A DNA stretch of 64,000 bases from Paeniglutamicibacter sulfureus (GTDB lineage Bacteria; Actinomycetota; Actinomycetes; Actinomycetales; Micrococcaceae). The notes below the pieces were generated by a model. That model was not told the origin of the DNA and ran no database searches. It saw only the letters and a program-made list of their open reading frames with translations. The stretch spans positions 2,232,001 to 2,296,000 of the forward strand of contig NZ_BAAAWO010000001.1 of NCBI RefSeq assembly GCF_039535115.1, given 5' to 3'. Below are positions 34,859-43,707 of this stretch, in pieces. The translations under genes were made by a program, and so were the position numbers. Numbering within the stretch: position 1 is the first letter of the stretch; every line of letters begins with the position of its first letter.

Positions 34859-36328
34859 CTAGTGGATCACCCAGGTGACCACGCCCAACAGGGTGCAGAC
34901 AACGGCCAGGAGGATGCCCAGACGCGGGGCAATCCATGCGGTGACCTCGCCCTCGCTCGGCGGTGCCGGTTCAGGGGCGGGGCCCGTGGCCGCTGCCGCG
35001 GGTACGACTGCCATCTCGTAGGCCAACAGGATGCGCGAGGGCGCGAGCATGGTGGCCATCGAAGCGGTGACATTGGATACCGCGACGATCTGCAGGACCG
35101 AGGATCCCATGCTTGCCGCCGCCTGGGCCTGGGTTGCGGCCAGCATGGAATTTGCCGCCGTATTGGATCCGGAAATGAATCCGGCCAAGCCGTTGACGAC
35201 CGGCCCCAGCACCAGATATCCGGCACCGATTCCGGCCAGCGCCGCACCCAGCTCCCTGCCCATTCCGGTGGCCGCGAGCAGTGCACCCAGGATGGTGAAT
35301 CCGCCGGTGGCTATCCCCACGGGAATCCAACTGCGGTAGGCCAGGGCAGCGCGTGCGCGCAGGCCGGAGGTTCCGCCGCCCAGGGAGGCGGACCCATATT
35401 GGGCGACCAGGCATGCCACCACCAGCCAGACGCCGCCGCTGGTGATGGCGCGCTTGAGCAGGGAGGCTTCCATCGGCGAACTCAACGCGCGGGCAGCAAG
35501 CAAGCCAAGAGTGAGCACCGCATAGGGCAACAATGCCACCCGGACCGCGCGCCCGGCCGGAACCAGCGACCCGCCGATCCTGAAGGCCATCAGGTGCGCC
35601 GCCAACACCAGCAGGGAGCCGACGATGCCCGCCGGCGGGGTGCCCATGAGCAGGTTGGCGAACAGGATGCCGGCGTTGAGCAGCACCGCGGCGCCCATCA
35701 GGTGCGCCAGCAACCGCCCGGGCCTGGTCGATTCGCCGCGCAGCACCAGCCATGCGGTGATTCCCGCGCCCAGTACCACCGGCAGGGTCAACAGCGCCGA
35801 ACGGACACCCACGTCGAACAGCGTGAGCCCGGCCAACTCGGCTGCCACCAGGGTGCCGGGACCCAGCGCTCCCCAGGGAACGGCAACCAAACCGAGCAGG
35901 CTCAGGATCGCGGAGTGCTTCACCGAATGTCCCAGTTGGATCAACAACGGGACGCCCACGGTGACGCCAATGCCAAAGCCCGTGACCGACTCGGCGAAGG
36001 GAACCAGCCCAAAAACCACCAGCACCGTCCCGGCCTGCTGGTTCGAGGCGCTTTGCCGCAGCCAGCCGGAGATCCTGTCCATGGCACCGGTTTCTGAAGT
36101 GATGCGCGAGAGCAGCACGCCGCCGAAGAGAATCAACAGCACCTCGAGGATCGTGGGCCCGAACATGGCCCCTGCCCGCATGAGTTCAGCGGGCGGCGTG
36201 GGGAAGAAGAAGACTGCCGCAAGCACGCCGGTGAGCAATGAGTAGATGGCCATGGTGGTGGCCTTCGTCCGGGCCAGGAACAAGCCCATGGCCACCACGA
36301 TCGGGGAGGCGGCAGCCAGTGCCAGCAT
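34859..36328 (-). CDS. L-lactate permease family transporter
   Basis: 489-aa polytopic membrane protein of the LctP family, importing L-lactate (or glycolate) with protons. Twelve or more hydrophobic segments span the length. Family markers: PFAESVTGFGIGVTVGVPLL near residues 118-137, LGLVAVPWGALGPGTLVAAEL near 155-175, and GFISGSNTAANSMLAATQAQAA near 390 (cited in part), the highly conserved C-terminal motif. It is slightly shorter than E. coli LldP (551 aa). There is no lactate dehydrogenase or regulator nearby, so substrate preference stays open. Confidence 0.85.
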   Translation of the reverse strand: MLALAAASPIVVAMGLFLARTKATTMAIYSLLTGVLAAVFFFPTPPAELMRAGAMFGPTILEVLLILFGGVLLSRITSETGAMDRISGWLRQSASNQQAGTVLVVFGLVPFAESVTGFGIGVTVGVPLLIQLGHSVKHSAILSLLGLVAVPWGALGPGTLVAAELAGLTLFDVGVRSALLTLPVVLGAGITAWLVLRGESTRPGRLLAHLMGAAVLLNAGILFANLLMGTPPAGIVGSLLVLAAHLMAFRIGGSLVPAGRAVRVALLPYAVLTLGLLAARALSSPMEASLLKRAITSGGVWLVVACLVAQYGSASLGGGTSGLRARAALAYRSWIPVGIATGGFTILGALLAATGMGRELGAALAGIGAGYLVLGPVVNGLAGFISGSNTAANSMLAATQAQAAASMGSSVLQIVAVSNVTASMATMLAPSRILLAYEMAVVPAAAATGPAPEPAPPSEGEVTAWIAPRLGILLAVVCTLLGVVTWVIH

Positions 36329-36464
36329 GCGGCGGTTCCTTTGGTCGGGGCGCCGCCCCCTGGGGGTTCACGCGGCATGTTCTGCTGCGATTGACCATAC
36401 CGCTCCGACCACGAAACAACGAGTTGGTTGCGGCGGCAGCCCCCCATAAGGTCATGGCAAACGA

Positions 36465-36504
36465 GAACCGCCGCACGCTTCACATGGTGAGCGTACGGCG
36501 GGTC
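36465..36504 (-). terminator. Terminator downstream of DUF4383 gene
   Basis: Arms 36465-36479 and 36490-36504 pair over 15 positions with two mismatches (CCGCCG and ACGCT blocks), with a ten-base loop. It lies 35 bp past the DUF4383 stop on the minus strand. Confidence 0.55.
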
Positions 36505-36539
36505 CCGGGATCGGATTCGGTGGGGAAGTAGGGGCAGGC

Positions 36540-36992
36540 TCAGGCGGTGCGTCGGGCCGGGGTCGGGTTCTTGCCCAGGGCCAGGCCCAGTCCGGCCATG
36601 CCGACGCCCAATGCGAAGTGCAGGATGTTGTCAGCGGTGTTGACCGGGACAAAGTTCGCGGCACTGGACTGGTCGATGAAGACGCCATAGAAACCCAGCA
36701 CCAGATAGATGATTCCGCCGACAACGAGGAAGGTCTTTGCCTTGGCCGCACTGCGCCACAGCGTGAGGCCGAGGACGCCGAAGAGCAGGTGGACGACGTT
36801 GTGCAGAACCGAGACCTGGAAGATGCCCAGCAACATTGAGCCCGAGTGGTGTCCGGCCATTCCAAGGTGTTCGGTGTTGCTGGTGATGCCGGGGATGAAA
36901 CCCAGGATGCCTACCAGCAGGAATACAGCGCCGACGGCCAACGCCACGTACTGGAGAAGGGAAGGGCGGGTGGTGATGTGTGTCGAGGCCAT
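36540..36992 (-). CDS. DUF4383 family membrane protein
   Basis: 150-aa protein with four predicted membrane helices (about residues 12-35, 55-75, 82-102, 118-140). LHNVVHLLFGVLGL (residues 58-71) and the second copy DNILHFALGVGMAGL near 121-135 are the DUF4383 histidine-containing repeats. Start ATG at 36992 has AAGGAG upstream; a much longer frame to 37217 overlaps the HxlR gene and is not used. The function of the family is unknown. It lies just downstream of the HxlR gene on the same strand (103 bp), so it may be cotranscribed. Confidence 0.8.
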   Translation of the reverse strand: MASTHITTRPSLLQYVALAVGAVFLLVGILGFIPGITSNTEHLGMAGHHSGSMLLGIFQVSVLHNVVHLLFGVLGLTLWRSAAKAKTFLVVGGIIYLVLGFYGVFIDQSSAANFVPVNTADNILHFALGVGMAGLGLALGKNPTPARRTA

Positions 36993-37095
36993 GATGGGCT
37001 CCTTGGTTTCCTGTCGATTTTCAACGCCTCTGCGTTGCTGACAAAAGGAATTCGGAACCGCCGTGCCGACGGATTGCCCGAAACACAAAAAGTTT

Positions 37096-37485
37096 TCAGG
37101 AAGGAACCGGTGCCTCGTGGAGGTCGTCGTAGTCGTTTCGTGCCCGGATGATTTTCTCGGCATGGTCCTGGGACCATGCCCGCACGACGGCAAGGGGGCC
37201 CAGCAAGGTGGCACCAAGTGCGGTGAGTTCGTATTCCACCCGTGGCGGCACCTCGGGGTAAATGGTCCGGGTCAACAACCCGTCACGTTCTAGGGAGCGA
37301 AGGGTTTGGGTGAGAACCTTGGGTGTGACCCCGCCGATGTCCTGCCGCAGCTGCGAGAAACGCCGCGGCCCGGATTCCAGGGCCAGGAACACCAATGGCG
37401 TCCACTTGTCCCCCATGCGCTGCATGATCGAGCGCGAGGGGCAGTCGGGGCTCATCACATCGAAGGCACGCCGTTCAGTATCCAT
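37096..37485 (-). CDS. HxlR-family transcriptional regulator
   Basis: 129-aa winged-helix regulator. DCPSRSIMQRMGDKWTPLVF near the N-terminus carries the Cys14-type residue that in several HxlR proteins senses electrophiles or oxidants. RFSQLRQDIGGVTPKVLTQTL (recognition helix region) and LERDGLLTRTIYPEVPPRVEY (wing) follow. It diverges from an NAD(P)-binding oxidoreductase gene 108 bp away, the classical HxlR/target pair (as YodB or HypR), so it probably represses that gene and itself. Confidence 0.9.
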   Translation of the reverse strand: MDTERRAFDVMSPDCPSRSIMQRMGDKWTPLVFLALESGPRRFSQLRQDIGGVTPKVLTQTLRSLERDGLLTRTIYPEVPPRVEYELTALGATLLGPLAVVRAWSQDHAEKIIRARNDYDDLHEAPVPS

Positions 37486-37506
37486 CAGGTAACCATATTA
37501 CGTTGA

Positions 37507-37530
37507 GGTACTCAATATCAATTGGATACC
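37507..37530. promoter_or_regulatory. Candidate HxlR operator
   Basis: GGTACTCAATAT followed by CAATTGGATACC forms an imperfect 24-bp inverted repeat (8 of 12 pairs), centred between the divergent HxlR and oxidoreductase genes. The surrounding TACC/CATA repeats (near 37490 and 37527) may be further half-sites. Regulator assignment is by position. Confidence 0.45.
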
Positions 37531-37593
37531 ATAGACGTCATGCAACTGTGCGGGCCGTGATGGCCCGCACCACCAGAGAGAAGGGAACAGCCC

Positions 37594-38202
37594 ATGAAGA
37601 TTGCCGTTTACGGAGCCACCGGAATGGTCGGCAGCCAGATCGTCGCCGAGGCAGCCAAGCGTGGACATGACGTCACCGCCGTGTCGCGCAGCGGACGCGA
37701 AGTCCAGGGAACCGCCAACGTGGCCACCGCCGAACTGGGCGACATGGCGGCCTACCGCGCCCTGGCCACCGAGAATGACGTAGTCGTCTTCTCGATTCCG
37801 CCGTCGCGCACCGGTGAGTCCCACCAGCCTTTCGTCGACGCACACGAGGAAATCTCCGAGACCCTCGTCCCGGCCCGCGTCTTCATCGTTGGCGGGGCCG
37901 GCGCGACCGAGGTCGACGGCGTGCGCCTGTTCAACATCCCGGGCTTCCCCGAGGAATATATGCCCGAGGCCCGCACCATGGGCGAGGTCCTTGACTTCTA
38001 CACCTCGGCTTCCGGCCTGGACTGGACCATGCTGGCACCGGCACCGGTGATCGCCCCGGGCGAGCCGACCGGAGCCATCGTCCTGGGCAACGACTCCCCC
38101 GCCGGAGACAAGGTCAGCACCGGGGACTTCGCCGTTGCCGCCCTGGACGAGCTCGAGGATCCCAAGCACCAGCACCGCCGTTTCACGGTGGCAAGCGCCT
38201 AA
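37594..38202 (+). CDS. NAD(P)H-binding oxidoreductase, HxlR-controlled
   Basis: 202-aa atypical SDR (NmrA-like/NAD(P)H-binding) protein. The N-terminal dinucleotide motif is VYGATGMVGSQIVAEAAKRG (residues 4-23); VVFSIPPSR near 66 and FIVGGAGATEVDG near 93 are typical of YwnB/Rv-type family members. The divergent HxlR gene suggests induction by electrophiles, quinones or redox stress. It is a paralogue in type of the protein at 22232. Substrate unknown. Confidence 0.82.
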   Translation: MKIAVYGATGMVGSQIVAEAAKRGHDVTAVSRSGREVQGTANVATAELGDMAAYRALATENDVVVFSIPPSRTGESHQPFVDAHEEISETLVPARVFIVGGAGATEVDGVRLFNIPGFPEEYMPEARTMGEVLDFYTSASGLDWTMLAPAPVIAPGEPTGAIVLGNDSPAGDKVSTGDFAVAALDELEDPKHQHRRFTVASA

Positions 38203-38248
38203 AGGCCTTACCGCGACGCCGTCGCGCGGGATTCATCCCCGCGTTACA

Positions 38249-38291
38249 ACGGGTGCGGTGGGACCGGGAATACCGGTTCCCCCGCACCCGT
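38249..38291 (+). terminator. Terminator after the NAD(P)-binding gene
   Basis: Arms 38249-38267 and 38273-38291 pair over 19 positions with two mismatches (ACGGGTGCGG / CCGCACCCGT core). A smaller hairpin CGCGGG/CCCGCG lies just before it at 38225-38243. Confidence 0.65.
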
Positions 38292-38380
38292 CGGCAATTA
38301 ACCTCCAGACGTCGGTGCCGGGAATCGGCTATGAACTCGCCCACACAGCCCTGCGCCATGTCCGCGTCGCGGACTAAGGT

Positions 38381-38420
38381 GGATGGCGGTACCTAGCTGC
38401 CCGCGCTCCCGCCGCCATCC
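38381..38420 (+). other. Leader hairpin before the peptide ABC importer
   Basis: GGATGGCGG 38381-38389 pairs exactly with 38412-38420 around a 22-base loop, about 60 bp upstream of the substrate-binding protein start. It could be an attenuator or an operator; no known riboswitch class was recognised. Confidence 0.3.
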
Positions 38421-38482
38421 GCCCCGGGAGCCTCGCGGCCGGCCACCACACATCACTTCATCGGTTCGCAGGAAGCAGCTAC

Positions 38483-40147
38483 ATGAGACACGTTCGCCCC
38501 CTGGCAACTCGCCTATTCCCGGCCGCAACGGCCCTGGCCGCGGCGTTGGTGCTCGCCGGCTGCGCACCGGCCACCACGACGCCGGAATCCGGCACCGATG
38601 CCGGCACTCCGGTCGCCGGCGGCACCCTGGTCTACGCCTCAGGCGATGCCGAGCCCGACTGCCTGGATCCGCACGTGGGCGGCAACTACCCCCAGGCGCT
38701 GGTCTCCTCCCAGTACCTGGAGACCCTGTACACCAAGGCCGCCGATGGAAAGCTGGTTCCCTGGCTCGCCGAGGATTCCACCGTCTCCGCCGACGGGCTA
38801 ACCCGCACCGTGAAGGTCCGCGAGGGCATCAATTTCACCGACGGCACCCAGTTGACCGCCGAGGCCGTCAAGGCGAACTTCGAGCACCTGCTCGATCCCA
38901 AGACAGCGTCCTCCACCGGGTTCCTGGCCCTGGGCAAGATCGATTCCATGAAGGCGATCGACGAGGCCACCCTCGAGCTGAAGCTCAAGGCCCCCGACAA
39001 CTCCCTGCTCGAGTCCTTCTCGATGCCGTGGGTCTCCATCCAGTCCCCGGTGGCGCTCAAGCGCAGCCAGGAAGAGAACTGTGCTGCACCCGTGGGCACC
39101 GGCCCGTTCAAGGTCGCATCCTGGAAGAAGCAGGACGCGGTGAACATGGTGCGCAACGAGGACTACGTGCAGCCTGTGGCCACGCCCGGCCACGAGGGCG
39201 CGGCCTACCTGGACGGCATCACCTGGCGCTTCATCCCCGAGGCCGCCACCCGCTACGCCGCCCTGCAGGCCGGCGAGGTCCAGATCATCGACAACGCCCA
39301 GCCCGACACCATTGCCGCCGCCGCCAAGTCCCAGGGCATCGAGCACCTGGACGCACCCCGCCCCGGCGCCTCAAACCGCATCGAGCTGAACTCCTCCAAG
39401 GCCCCGTTCAACGACGCCTTGGTCCGCGAGGCCTTCATCCACGCGGTCAACGTCAATGCCGGCATCGACTCGCTCTTCTTCGGCACCGCGCCGCGCTCCT
39501 ACTCCCCACTCGCCAGTGTCGAGCCCCTGGCGTACTCCGCTGAATCGCTCTTCGGCTACGACCCGGCCAAGGCAGCGGAACTGCTGGATGCCGCCGGCTG
39601 GACCGAACGCGACTCCGAGGGCTACCGCATCAAGGAGGGGGAGCGCCTCTCGCTCACTTTCCCGGTGAGCACCAGCCAGTCGATCCCCGCCGAACAGTCG
39701 CTCTTCGAGCAGCTGCAGGCCACCGCCAAGGAATCGGGCATCGAGGTCAAGATCAACCTGCTGGATCTCTCCAGCTGGTACGGCGAACTGTTCAAGAACA
39801 ACTACAACCTGGTCTCCGCGCCCTACACCAAGGTCGGCCCGAGCGTACTGAGCATTCTCTTCCACTCGGATTCGACCATCCCGGCACCCTCGGGCTACTT
39901 CGCCAACCTCTCCCAGGTCAAGGATCCGTCGCTCGACGCATTGCTGGAAACCGCCGGTTCCACCGAGGACGAGGCACAGCGCAAGGACCTGTACGCACAG
40001 GCGCAGAAGTTGGTGCTCGAGGGCTACTACCTGCTGCCGCTCTACAACCAGCAAAACCATTTCCTCCACTCCTCGAAGCTGCAGAACGTGGGAACCACCA
40101 CCGCGGTGGCCACACCGACGTTCTTCGACACCTGGCTGGCCAAGTAG
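38483..40147 (+). CDS. Peptide/nickel-type ABC transporter substrate-binding lipoprotein
   Basis: 554-aa extracytoplasmic binding protein of the DppA/OppA family (SBP family 5). The signal peptide ends LVLAGC, so Cys27 is the lipidated residue. SBP_5 markers: PDCLDPHVGGNYPQ near residue 58, the VREGINFTDGTQLTAEAVKANFEHLLD segment (cited as FTDGTQLTAEAVKANFEHL) near 113, and FNDALVREAFIHAVN near 310. Length is normal. It heads a four-gene operon encoding a complete importer. Ligand (oligopeptide, opine, nickel chelate) unknown. Confidence 0.9.
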   Translation: MRHVRPLATRLFPAATALAAALVLAGCAPATTTPESGTDAGTPVAGGTLVYASGDAEPDCLDPHVGGNYPQALVSSQYLETLYTKAADGKLVPWLAEDSTVSADGLTRTVKVREGINFTDGTQLTAEAVKANFEHLLDPKTASSTGFLALGKIDSMKAIDEATLELKLKAPDNSLLESFSMPWVSIQSPVALKRSQEENCAAPVGTGPFKVASWKKQDAVNMVRNEDYVQPVATPGHEGAAYLDGITWRFIPEAATRYAALQAGEVQIIDNAQPDTIAAAAKSQGIEHLDAPRPGASNRIELNSSKAPFNDALVREAFIHAVNVNAGIDSLFFGTAPRSYSPLASVEPLAYSAESLFGYDPAKAAELLDAAGWTERDSEGYRIKEGERLSLTFPVSTSQSIPAEQSLFEQLQATAKESGIEVKINLLDLSSWYGELFKNNYNLVSAPYTKVGPSVLSILFHSDSTIPAPSGYFANLSQVKDPSLDALLETAGSTEDEAQRKDLYAQAQKLVLEGYYLLPLYNQQNHFLHSSKLQNVGTTTAVATPTFFDTWLAK

Positions 40148-40172
40148 CCCACTGCCCCGAATACCTCCACCC

Positions 40173-41150
40173 ATGAGCCTTCGTGCCCCATACGGCAGGC
40201 GGTCGACCCGGATTGCCCGGTCGACCGCCCGCTGGGTGCTGGGCAAGGTCGGCGGAGGGTTGTTCGTGCTGTGGGCGGTGTCCACGGCGATCTTCTTTGG
40301 CATCCGGATGATTCCCGGCGACCCGGCAGAGGCGATCATGGGCGGGCCCGGCTCGCAGGCCTCGGCCGAGGCGCTGGCCCAGGCCCGTGCCGACTACGGC
40401 CTGGACCAACCGCTGTACGTGCAATATTTTGGCCAGTTGTGGCGCCTGGCCACCGGCGACCTGGGCACCTCCTATTCGCTGAAGATCCCCGTGGCCGAGG
40501 TCCTGGGAGAACTGGTTCCGCCCACCCTGGTCCTGGCGGTGCTCGCCCTCTTGGTGGCGTGGGCGCTGGCGCTGGTGGTCGCGGTGCTCTCCACGCGCAG
40601 CGGTGCCCTGGGCTCGGCCTTGGCCTCGGGCCTGGAAATCGTCTCGGCCGCCGTCCCCCACTTCTGGCTCGCCAGCGTACTGATCATGCTCTTTGCCACG
40701 GCGCTGGGCTGGCTGCCTCCGGTGAGCACCAATGCGCCGGCCGGCTTGGTACTTCCGGTGGCCACCCTGGCCCTGCCGCTGGCCGGTTTCCTGGGCCAGG
40801 TCATGCGCGACACCCTGAACGCGGCGCACCGCTCCCCCTTCGCGCTCTCGGCCCGGGCGCGCGGGGAATCGGAGACAGGCGTGCTGCTGCGCCATTCCCT
40901 GCGCCACGCGGCGCTGCCGGGTATCGCCCTTTCCGGCTGGGCTTTCGGTTCCCTGCTCTCCGGCGCTGTGGTCGTTGAATCCATTTTCGCCCGGCCGGGC
41001 CTGGGCCGCTCGCTGCTATCGGCGGTCACCGCCCGCGACATCCCGATGGTCACCGGCGTGGCACTGCTCTCTGCAGCCGCCTATGTGGTGATCATGGCCT
41101 TCTCCGACCTGGCCGAGCGCCTGGCCGACCCGCGGATGGCCGCATCGTGA
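40173..41150 (+). CDS. Dpp-type ABC transporter permease (DppB-like)
   Basis: 325-aa inner-membrane permease. The N-terminal helix with AVSTAIFFGIRMIPGDPAEAIMGG is the DppB family opening. Six helices are visible (about residues 24-46, 105-128, 135-160, 175-195, 240-262, 285-305). The EAA-type loop SARARGESETGVLLRHSLRHAALP lies near 226-249. It ends with a GTGA overlap with the next permease gene. Start ATG at 40173. Confidence 0.9.
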   Translation: MSLRAPYGRRSTRIARSTARWVLGKVGGGLFVLWAVSTAIFFGIRMIPGDPAEAIMGGPGSQASAEALAQARADYGLDQPLYVQYFGQLWRLATGDLGTSYSLKIPVAEVLGELVPPTLVLAVLALLVAWALALVVAVLSTRSGALGSALASGLEIVSAAVPHFWLASVLIMLFATALGWLPPVSTNAPAGLVLPVATLALPLAGFLGQVMRDTLNAAHRSPFALSARARGESETGVLLRHSLRHAALPGIALSGWAFGSLLSGAVVVESIFARPGLGRSLLSAVTARDIPMVTGVALLSAAAYVVIMAFSDLAERLADPRMAAS

Positions 41151-42040
41151 GCATGGACAAAAACGAGCTGAGCCCGGGAGACCCGGTGTTGGCCCCGCAT
41201 CCATCCAAACGTCCTGCACCCGGCACCGGGGGGCTAAGGGCATTGGCGGCCCGCCTGCCGTTGCTGCTCTCGGCAACGGTGCTCGCGTTCTTCTTGCTGG
41301 CGGCAATTTTCCCGAACCTCTTGGCTCCCTACGACCCGTTGGCCATCAACCCCGCCGATGCATTCTCCGGTCCCGGGCCCGGACACCTGCTGGGCACCGA
41401 CGAATCCGGGCGCGACATCTATTCGCGCATCATCCACGGCGCGCGGCCCTCGCTGCTGATCGGTGCCGCGGCCACGGCGATCGGCCTGGGGCTGGCCCTG
41501 GTGCTGGGGACCATTGCCGGATTCGGCGGCAAGTGGCTGGACTTCGGCGTCGGACGGGTCCTGGAGGTGCTCTTTGCGTTGCCTGGCCTGCTGCTGGCCC
41601 TGGTGTTCATTGCCTTGGCCGGACCCGGGGTGGGAACCACGGTGGTTGCCGTGGGGCTGACCACGGCCCCCGGGTACGCGCGGATGATCCGCGCCCAGAT
41701 CATCGCGCTGCGCACCTCCCCCATGGTCGAGGCCGCCACGGTGCTGGGACGAACCCGCTCCCGGATCCTGGCCATCCACATCCTGCCCAACGCGCTAGCA
41801 CCGATCGCGGTGCTGGGCACCCTGGGCCTGGGGCAGGCCGTGGTCTGGGCGGCGTCGCTGAGCTTCCTGGGCCTGGGCGCCCCTCCCCCGGCTCCGGAGT
41901 GGGGCGCCATGCTTTCGGCCGGGCGCACCTACCTGGCACTGGCCTGGTGGATGACATTCTTCCCCGGCCTGGCCATCGTCTTGGTCGCCGCCGCCTCCAC
42001 CGTCCTTTCCCGGGCCATGAAGGCCGCGGGTGCCCGATGA
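41147..42040 (+). CDS. Dpp-type ABC transporter permease (DppC-like)
   Basis: 297-aa second permease. It shows the DppC layout: an N-terminal helix, the periplasmic LLGTDESGRDIYSRIIHGARPSL segment (about residues 82-104), and the EAA loop VEAATVLGRTRSRILAIHILPNA near 193-215. Start GTG at 41147 overlaps the upstream stop (GTGA); ATG 41153 is two codons later. It overlaps the ATPase gene by 4 bp, so all subunits are coupled. Confidence 0.9.
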   Translation: MSMDKNELSPGDPVLAPHPSKRPAPGTGGLRALAARLPLLLSATVLAFFLLAAIFPNLLAPYDPLAINPADAFSGPGPGHLLGTDESGRDIYSRIIHGARPSLLIGAAATAIGLGLALVLGTIAGFGGKWLDFGVGRVLEVLFALPGLLLALVFIALAGPGVGTTVVAVGLTTAPGYARMIRAQIIALRTSPMVEAATVLGRTRSRILAIHILPNALAPIAVLGTLGLGQAVVWAASLSFLGLGAPPPAPEWGAMLSAGRTYLALAWWMTFFPGLAIVLVAAASTVLSRAMKAAGAR

Positions 42041-43698
42041 GTGCACCGGCACCGATCCTTCGGGTCGAAAACCTCGACGTCTCTTTCGGGGAAACCCCAG
42101 TTGTCTTGGACGTTTCCCTCTCCGTAGGCCCCGGTGAATGCCTGGCGCTGGTCGGCGAATCGGGCTCCGGAAAGTCCGTGACGGCCCGCTCACTGATCGG
42201 TTTGGCGGGGCCGGGCTCCACCGTGCGGGCCGGCGCACTGGAGGTGGCCGGCGTGGACGCACGGGGCCTTTCACCACGTGCCTGGCGCTCGATCCGCGGC
42301 AGCAAGGTCGGATTCATCCTGCAGGACGCCCTGACCTCGCTGGATCCCCTGCGCAAGATCGGCAAGGAAATCGACGACGCGCTGCGCCTGCACGGTTCCG
42401 GCTCCGGTGCCGCGCGCGCCGCCAAGGTCGTGCAGTTGCTGGAATCGGTGGGGCTGGATGATCCGGTGCGCCGGGCCGGGCAGCGTTCCGGGGAACTTTC
42501 CGGCGGCATGCGCCAGCGCGCCCTGATTGCCTCGGCCATCGCCCTGGACCCGGCCCTGGTCATTGCCGACGAACCCACCACCGCCCTGGACGCCACGATC
42601 GCCGCCGCGGTGCTGGATCTGCTGGGCGAACTGCGGGCCGCGGGCTCAGGCATGCTGTTGATCAGCCACGACCTGTCCACGGTCTCCAGCGTCGCCGACA
42701 CCATTGCGGTGATGCAGGCCGGGCGCATCGTGGAAACCGGTCCGACACAACGGATCCTGGGCGATCCGCAGCACCCGTACACCAAGGCATTGCTGGCCGC
42801 GGTGCCGGCCGGCAAGCCCCGATTCGCACGACTCTCCCCCGTCACCGCCATCCCCGCGACTCCGGAACCGGGACCCGCTGTGCCGCCGGTGACCCCCGGG
42901 GATTCCATGCAACTGCCGGTGCTCAGCGCACGCTCGCTCTCCCGGTCCTTCAAGGTGCCGGGGGCCGCCGATTTTCCGGCGGTGAAAAACATCGACTTCG
43001 ACCTGTTGCCCGGCCGCACCCTGGGTGTGGTGGGCGAATCCGGGTCCGGGAAGACCACCACGGCCCGCATGGCCCTGGGGCTGCTTGGCCCGGACACGGG
43101 CTCGGTGGAACTCTTCGGCGAGCCCTGGAGCTCGGTGCCCGAGTCCCAACGGCGGACCCGCCGCTCGTGGCTCGGCGCCATCTACCAGGACCCGTTGTCG
43201 TCCTTCGACCCGCGCCATTCGGTGGGGCAGGTGCTGGCCGATGCGCTGAGTTTCGGGGCCACCCGCAATCCGCGCAAACACGCCGGGCGGATCACCGAGC
43301 TGCTCTCCCTGGTGGGCCTCGCACCCGAGCTGTCGGTCAGGAACCCCGCCACCCTTTCGGGCGGCCAACGCCAGCGCCTGGCCATCGCCCGCGCCCTGGC
43401 ACCCAACCCGCGCGTGCTGATTTGCGACGAACCGGTCTCCGCCCTGGACGTCTCGATCCAGGCGCAGGTGCTGGATCTGCTGGACGAGCTGCAGCAGCGC
43501 CTCGGGCTGGGCTACCTCTTCATTTCCCACGACCTGTCGGTGATCAGGCACATGAGCGATACGGTACTGGTGATGCGCGCCGGGGAGGTTGTCGAGTCTG
43601 GCGCCACCGAGTCGGTCTTCACCGATCCGCGGCATCCATACACCCGTGCCCTGCTGGCCGCATCCCCGGGCATTTCACCAGGGCGCTTGCCCAGGTAG
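42037..43698 (+). CDS. Fused double ABC ATPase for peptide import (DppD-DppF type)
   Basis: 553-aa protein with two complete ABC ATPase domains in one chain, equal to DppD and DppF fused. Domain 1 (about residues 5-255): Walker A VGESGSGKSVTA, signature LSGGMRQRALI, Walker B VIADEPTTALD. Domain 2 (about 295-545): Walker A VGESGSGKTTTA, signature LSGGQRQRLAI, Walker B ICDEPVSALD. Such fusions are common in actinobacteria. ATG at 42037 overlaps the upstream permease stop; longer in-frame starts lie inside that gene. It is last in the operon. Confidence 0.93.
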   Translation: MSAPAPILRVENLDVSFGETPVVLDVSLSVGPGECLALVGESGSGKSVTARSLIGLAGPGSTVRAGALEVAGVDARGLSPRAWRSIRGSKVGFILQDALTSLDPLRKIGKEIDDALRLHGSGSGAARAAKVVQLLESVGLDDPVRRAGQRSGELSGGMRQRALIASAIALDPALVIADEPTTALDATIAAAVLDLLGELRAAGSGMLLISHDLSTVSSVADTIAVMQAGRIVETGPTQRILGDPQHPYTKALLAAVPAGKPRFARLSPVTAIPATPEPGPAVPPVTPGDSMQLPVLSARSLSRSFKVPGAADFPAVKNIDFDLLPGRTLGVVGESGSGKTTTARMALGLLGPDTGSVELFGEPWSSVPESQRRTRRSWLGAIYQDPLSSFDPRHSVGQVLADALSFGATRNPRKHAGRITELLSLVGLAPELSVRNPATLSGGQRQRLAIARALAPNPRVLICDEPVSALDVSIQAQVLDLLDELQQRLGLGYLFISHDLSVIRHMSDTVLVMRAGEVVESGATESVFTDPRHPYTRALLAASPGISPGRLPR

Positions 43699-43707
43699 GC
43701 GCCGGGT

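Noticed and set aside
34712..36097. 461-codon plus-strand frame rich in Gln, Gly and Arg
   Set aside because: Antisense of the lactate permease gene; the composition is typical of a shadow frame.
38300..38482. Leader of the peptide ABC importer considered as a known riboswitch or T-box
   Set aside because: Only one simple 9-bp hairpin is seen; no conserved riboswitch core could be recognised.
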